The notes under the pieces were generated by a model, which searched no databases, was not told the origin of the DNA, and worked only from the letters and a program-made list of their open reading frames with translations. The position numbers and the translations under genes are program-made. Of a stretch of 35,499 bases of DNA, positions 33,935 through 35,499 are shown piece after piece (position 1 is the first letter of the stretch; each line of letters opens with the position of its first letter). This DNA is from Kiritimatiellia bacterium (lineage in GTDB: Bacteria; Verrucomicrobiota; Kiritimatiellia; RFP12; UBA1067), in assembly GCA_028684935.1 (NCBI GenBank), contig JAQUEX010000009.1:1-35499 (forward strand), given 5' to 3'.

Positions 33935-34842
33935 CCGTAACGGGCTGCATGTGGCGGGGAGGGTTGAGGCACTGAGGATGAAGACAGCCAGGGCGGCGCG
34001 TCGGGTAGCAGCGCATCGAATGACGCAATCAATCGCTGCTCGTAAGGCCCGGCATAGGTGCCGGCGAGAAACCGGGGATACGCCTCGTCGCAGAATCGTT
34101 CCCATGCGCGTTCCTCGGCGCCGGGGTCGATCGGATAAAAGAGGACGCCGGCCTGGCGCGCCGCGGCGAGGTCGCCCTGCGCGTCGCCGATCAGCAGGAT
34201 GCGGTCTGGGGCGTAACGTCCGTCGGAGGCCAGTCGCAGGTGCTCAGCCTTGCTGCCTTTCTCCTGTCCGGCGATCAGGCTGACGTACCCGGTCAGACCG
34301 TGCAGTTCCCACTCTTTGACCAAGGCGGTTTCCGGTGTCTGCGAAACGACCAGCGCGTCGCTCGCGGCATGGATCAGTCTGAGCGCCCGCACTGCCCCGG
34401 CGAAGGGCGGCACCGGGCGCATACGGGCGTCGATGTCGGCATTGAGCGCCAGGCTCCAGACCAGCACGCGCGCCAACTCGGGGTCCTGTGTGCGTGCGAC
34501 TTCGTCTTGCAGCGACGGATTACCCAGCGGCAGGCCCGAATGGACATACGCGCGCAGGGCGTCGGTCGCCGGCAGCGCGACGCCGGAGGCGCGCACGCCG
34601 GGATAGTCACGCAGCAGCTCGAAAACGCGCAGCAGCGCCGGAAAGCGATTGCTGCCGCGCGTTTTGGAGGTGAGATTGACGAACGCCGCGCAGGCGCGCA
34701 GCGCGTCAGCGCACGCTTCCAGCCCCCAGTGCCGGATGATGGCGGGGAAGAAGTGCTCCCGCTGCTTGACCGTCATCGTGTCGAAGACGCAGCCGTCGGA
34801 ATCGATGCCGACGAGCGTGTCGTGAAGTTTGGGCAAGATCAT
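33931..34842 (-). CDS. HAD family hydrolase (phosphatase-like)
   Basis: A 303-residue cytosolic HAD-superfamily protein. Motif I is D14-S-D16-G at the N-terminus (GIDSDGCVFD). Motif II is Ser167 in VVSQTP, motif III a Lys in QEKGSK (about 195-198), and motif IV D220-A-Q-G-D224. Asp14 would form the phospho-aspartate and Asp16 act as acid/base. The cap domain between motifs I and II is helical (about 25-145). It follows V-ATPase subunit K after 3 bp, so it is probably in the same transcript. HAD phosphatases of this size act on sugar phosphates or nucleotides; the substrate is unknown. Confidence 0.87.
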   Translation of the reverse strand: MILPKLHDTLVGIDSDGCVFDTMTVKQREHFFPAIIRHWGLEACADALRACAAFVNLTSKTRGSNRFPALLRVFELLRDYPGVRASGVALPATDALRAYVHSGLPLGNPSLQDEVARTQDPELARVLVWSLALNADIDARMRPVPPFAGAVRALRLIHAASDALVVSQTPETALVKEWELHGLTGYVSLIAGQEKGSKAEHLRLASDGRYAPDRILLIGDAQGDLAAARQAGVLFYPIDPGAEERAWERFCDEAYPRFLAGTYAGPYEQRLIASFDALLPDAPPWLSSSSVPQPSPPHAARYG

Positions 34843-34845
34843 GGC

Positions 34846-35313
34846 TTAGAGCTTGATCTGGAACACGGCGATCAGCGTGAAGACCATCGTGAAAATCGCG
34901 ACGGTCTCGACGATGCCGAGCGCGGCGAAATAGTTGGTGAGGCCCTGTCCGGTCTCGGCCTGGGCGTCGCAGGCGGCCGCAGCGGCACGCCCCTGGAACA
35001 GGGCGGAGAAGCCAATGCCAAGCCCCGCGAAGACGCCGAGAATCAACAGCGGCAGGCCGGCGGAGGCTTTGCCGAACATCACGAACATCAGGATCATGCC
35101 GTACAGGGTCTGCGTGATCGGCGCGCCGACCAGTCCGAGCAGGATGAAGGGCGCGGGCTTGCTCTGCGCATAGCATTTTTTCCAGGCGCCCATGGCCGAG
35201 GTCGCCGCGAAGCCGGTGCCGAACGCCGAGCCGGTGGCGCTGAGTCCGAGGCAGGCGACCGCGCCCGCGATGCCTAGGGTCTGATTGAAGGTTGCCAGTG
35301 TTTCAGGTGTCAT
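34846..35313 (-). CDS. ntpK: V/A-type ATP synthase subunit K (rotor proteolipid)
   Basis: A 155-residue membrane rotor subunit with four helices as a fused double hairpin. The ion-binding carboxylate is Glu136 in the last helix (GIVETVAIF). Thr67, Gln68 and Tyr71 (ITQTLYG) and Gln107 (FQGRAAAA) match, in spacing, the Na+-ligand set described for Enterococcus hirae NtpK (Thr64, Gln65, Tyr68, Gln110, Glu139). This suggests Na+ rather than H+ coupling, by inference. AAGGAG lies just before the ATG. Upstream V-ATPase genes are expected to the right of the window, and the HAD gene follows after 3 bp. Confidence 0.93.
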   Translation of the reverse strand: MTPETLATFNQTLGIAGAVACLGLSATGSAFGTGFAATSAMGAWKKCYAQSKPAPFILLGLVGAPITQTLYGMILMFVMFGKASAGLPLLILGVFAGLGIGFSALFQGRAAAAACDAQAETGQGLTNYFAALGIVETVAIFTMVFTLIAVFQIKL

Positions 35314-35330
35314 GGTTTTCTCCTTTTGTA

Positions 35331-35480
35331 GGCTGTGAGGTGGTAAGACTGTAAGGATGTGAGGTGGTAAGGCTGTAAGGCTGTGAGGTGGTAAGGCTGT
35401 AAGGCTGTGAGACTGTAAGGTTGTGAGGAGTAAGGCTACAAGGCCCTGACAGCCTCACAGCCTTAACACCTTACAGCCTT
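35331..35480. repeat. 24-bp tandem repeat with a facing inverted copy
   Basis: Direct units of 24 bp occupy 35347-35370 and 35371-35394. A partial unit precedes them (35331-35346) and a degenerating one follows (35395-35445). All are built from GGCTGTAAGG- and CTGTGAGG-like blocks with GTGGTAA spacers. At 35451-35480 the sequence is the reverse complement of the same blocks (CCTCACAGCC, CCTTACAGCC), so the RNA or DNA can fold into a long stem. It lies upstream of ntpK, possibly as a terminator for the preceding minus-strand gene or as a recombination-prone spacer. Confidence 0.75.
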
Positions 35481-35499
35481 TTGAAAGGTTTGAAGGCGT

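Noticed and set aside
34240-35277. 345-residue plus-strand ORF at the right end
   Set aside because: Antisense to the HAD and V-ATPase subunit K genes; the Arg/Gly/Glu-rich product is a shadow of the opposite strand.
35331-35480. Possible CRISPR array
   Set aside because: The units are contiguous with no unique spacers, the repeats drift, and an inverted copy follows; no cas genes are present.

Overview
The window is a GC-rich stretch of bacterial chromosome. It carries no rRNA, tRNA, CRISPR array or intact mobile element that I can see. The gene content points to the Planctomycetota-Verrucomicrobiota-Chlamydiota (PVC) superphylum, most likely a Kiritimatiellota- or Lentisphaerota-like bacterium. 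The signs are Tat-signal TIM-barrel and Gfo/Idh/MocA proteins, a DUF4159/DUF58/BatA/VWA operon, a V-type ATPase subunit K, and a giant secreted protein with a Ca-binding-like DPDQDG segment near a C-terminus ending in RFFRVKVQLP. This placement is inference from gene families, not from a marker gene.

Left part (1-7963, plus strand): the tail of an unidentified gene, glycogen phosphorylase, then a cassette of an SDR dehydrogenase, an FAD-dependent fumarate-reductase-like flavoprotein, a Tat-exported sugar isomerase-like TIM barrel and a Tat-exported Gfo/Idh/MocA oxidoreductase. Together they suggest oxidation and isomerisation of sugars beside glycogen breakdown. Middle-left (8009-13670): an rRNA pseudouridine synthase and a divergent ThyX-like protein on the minus strand, then a plus-strand run of a PhnP-like metallo-hydrolase, a secreted hypothetical protein, a CtpA-type S41 protease and tsaD.

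Centre (13912-22551, minus strand): a six-gene operon of a double-DUF4159 protein, a small exported protein, DUF58, BatA/VWA, a VWA/glutamine-amidotransferase-like membrane protein and a secreted carbohydrate-binding-like protein. It looks like a MoxR-VWA type envelope chaperone or assembly system, but no MoxR ATPase lies in the window. It is divergently promoted from a 1365-residue modular secreted protein (22741-26838).

Right part (26819-35313, minus strand): a tightly packed operon of PTS-IIA/CBS, an ArsB/NhaD-type antiporter, SWIM-SNF2 helicase and MATE exporter, with a good sigma-70 promoter. Then come a HAD phosphatase and the V-type ATPase rotor subunit K, whose Na+-ligand residues appear conserved. 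A sodium cycle (Na+ ATPase plus Na+/H+ antiporter) is a reasonable inference. The window ends in a 24-bp tandem repeat facing its own inverted copy.
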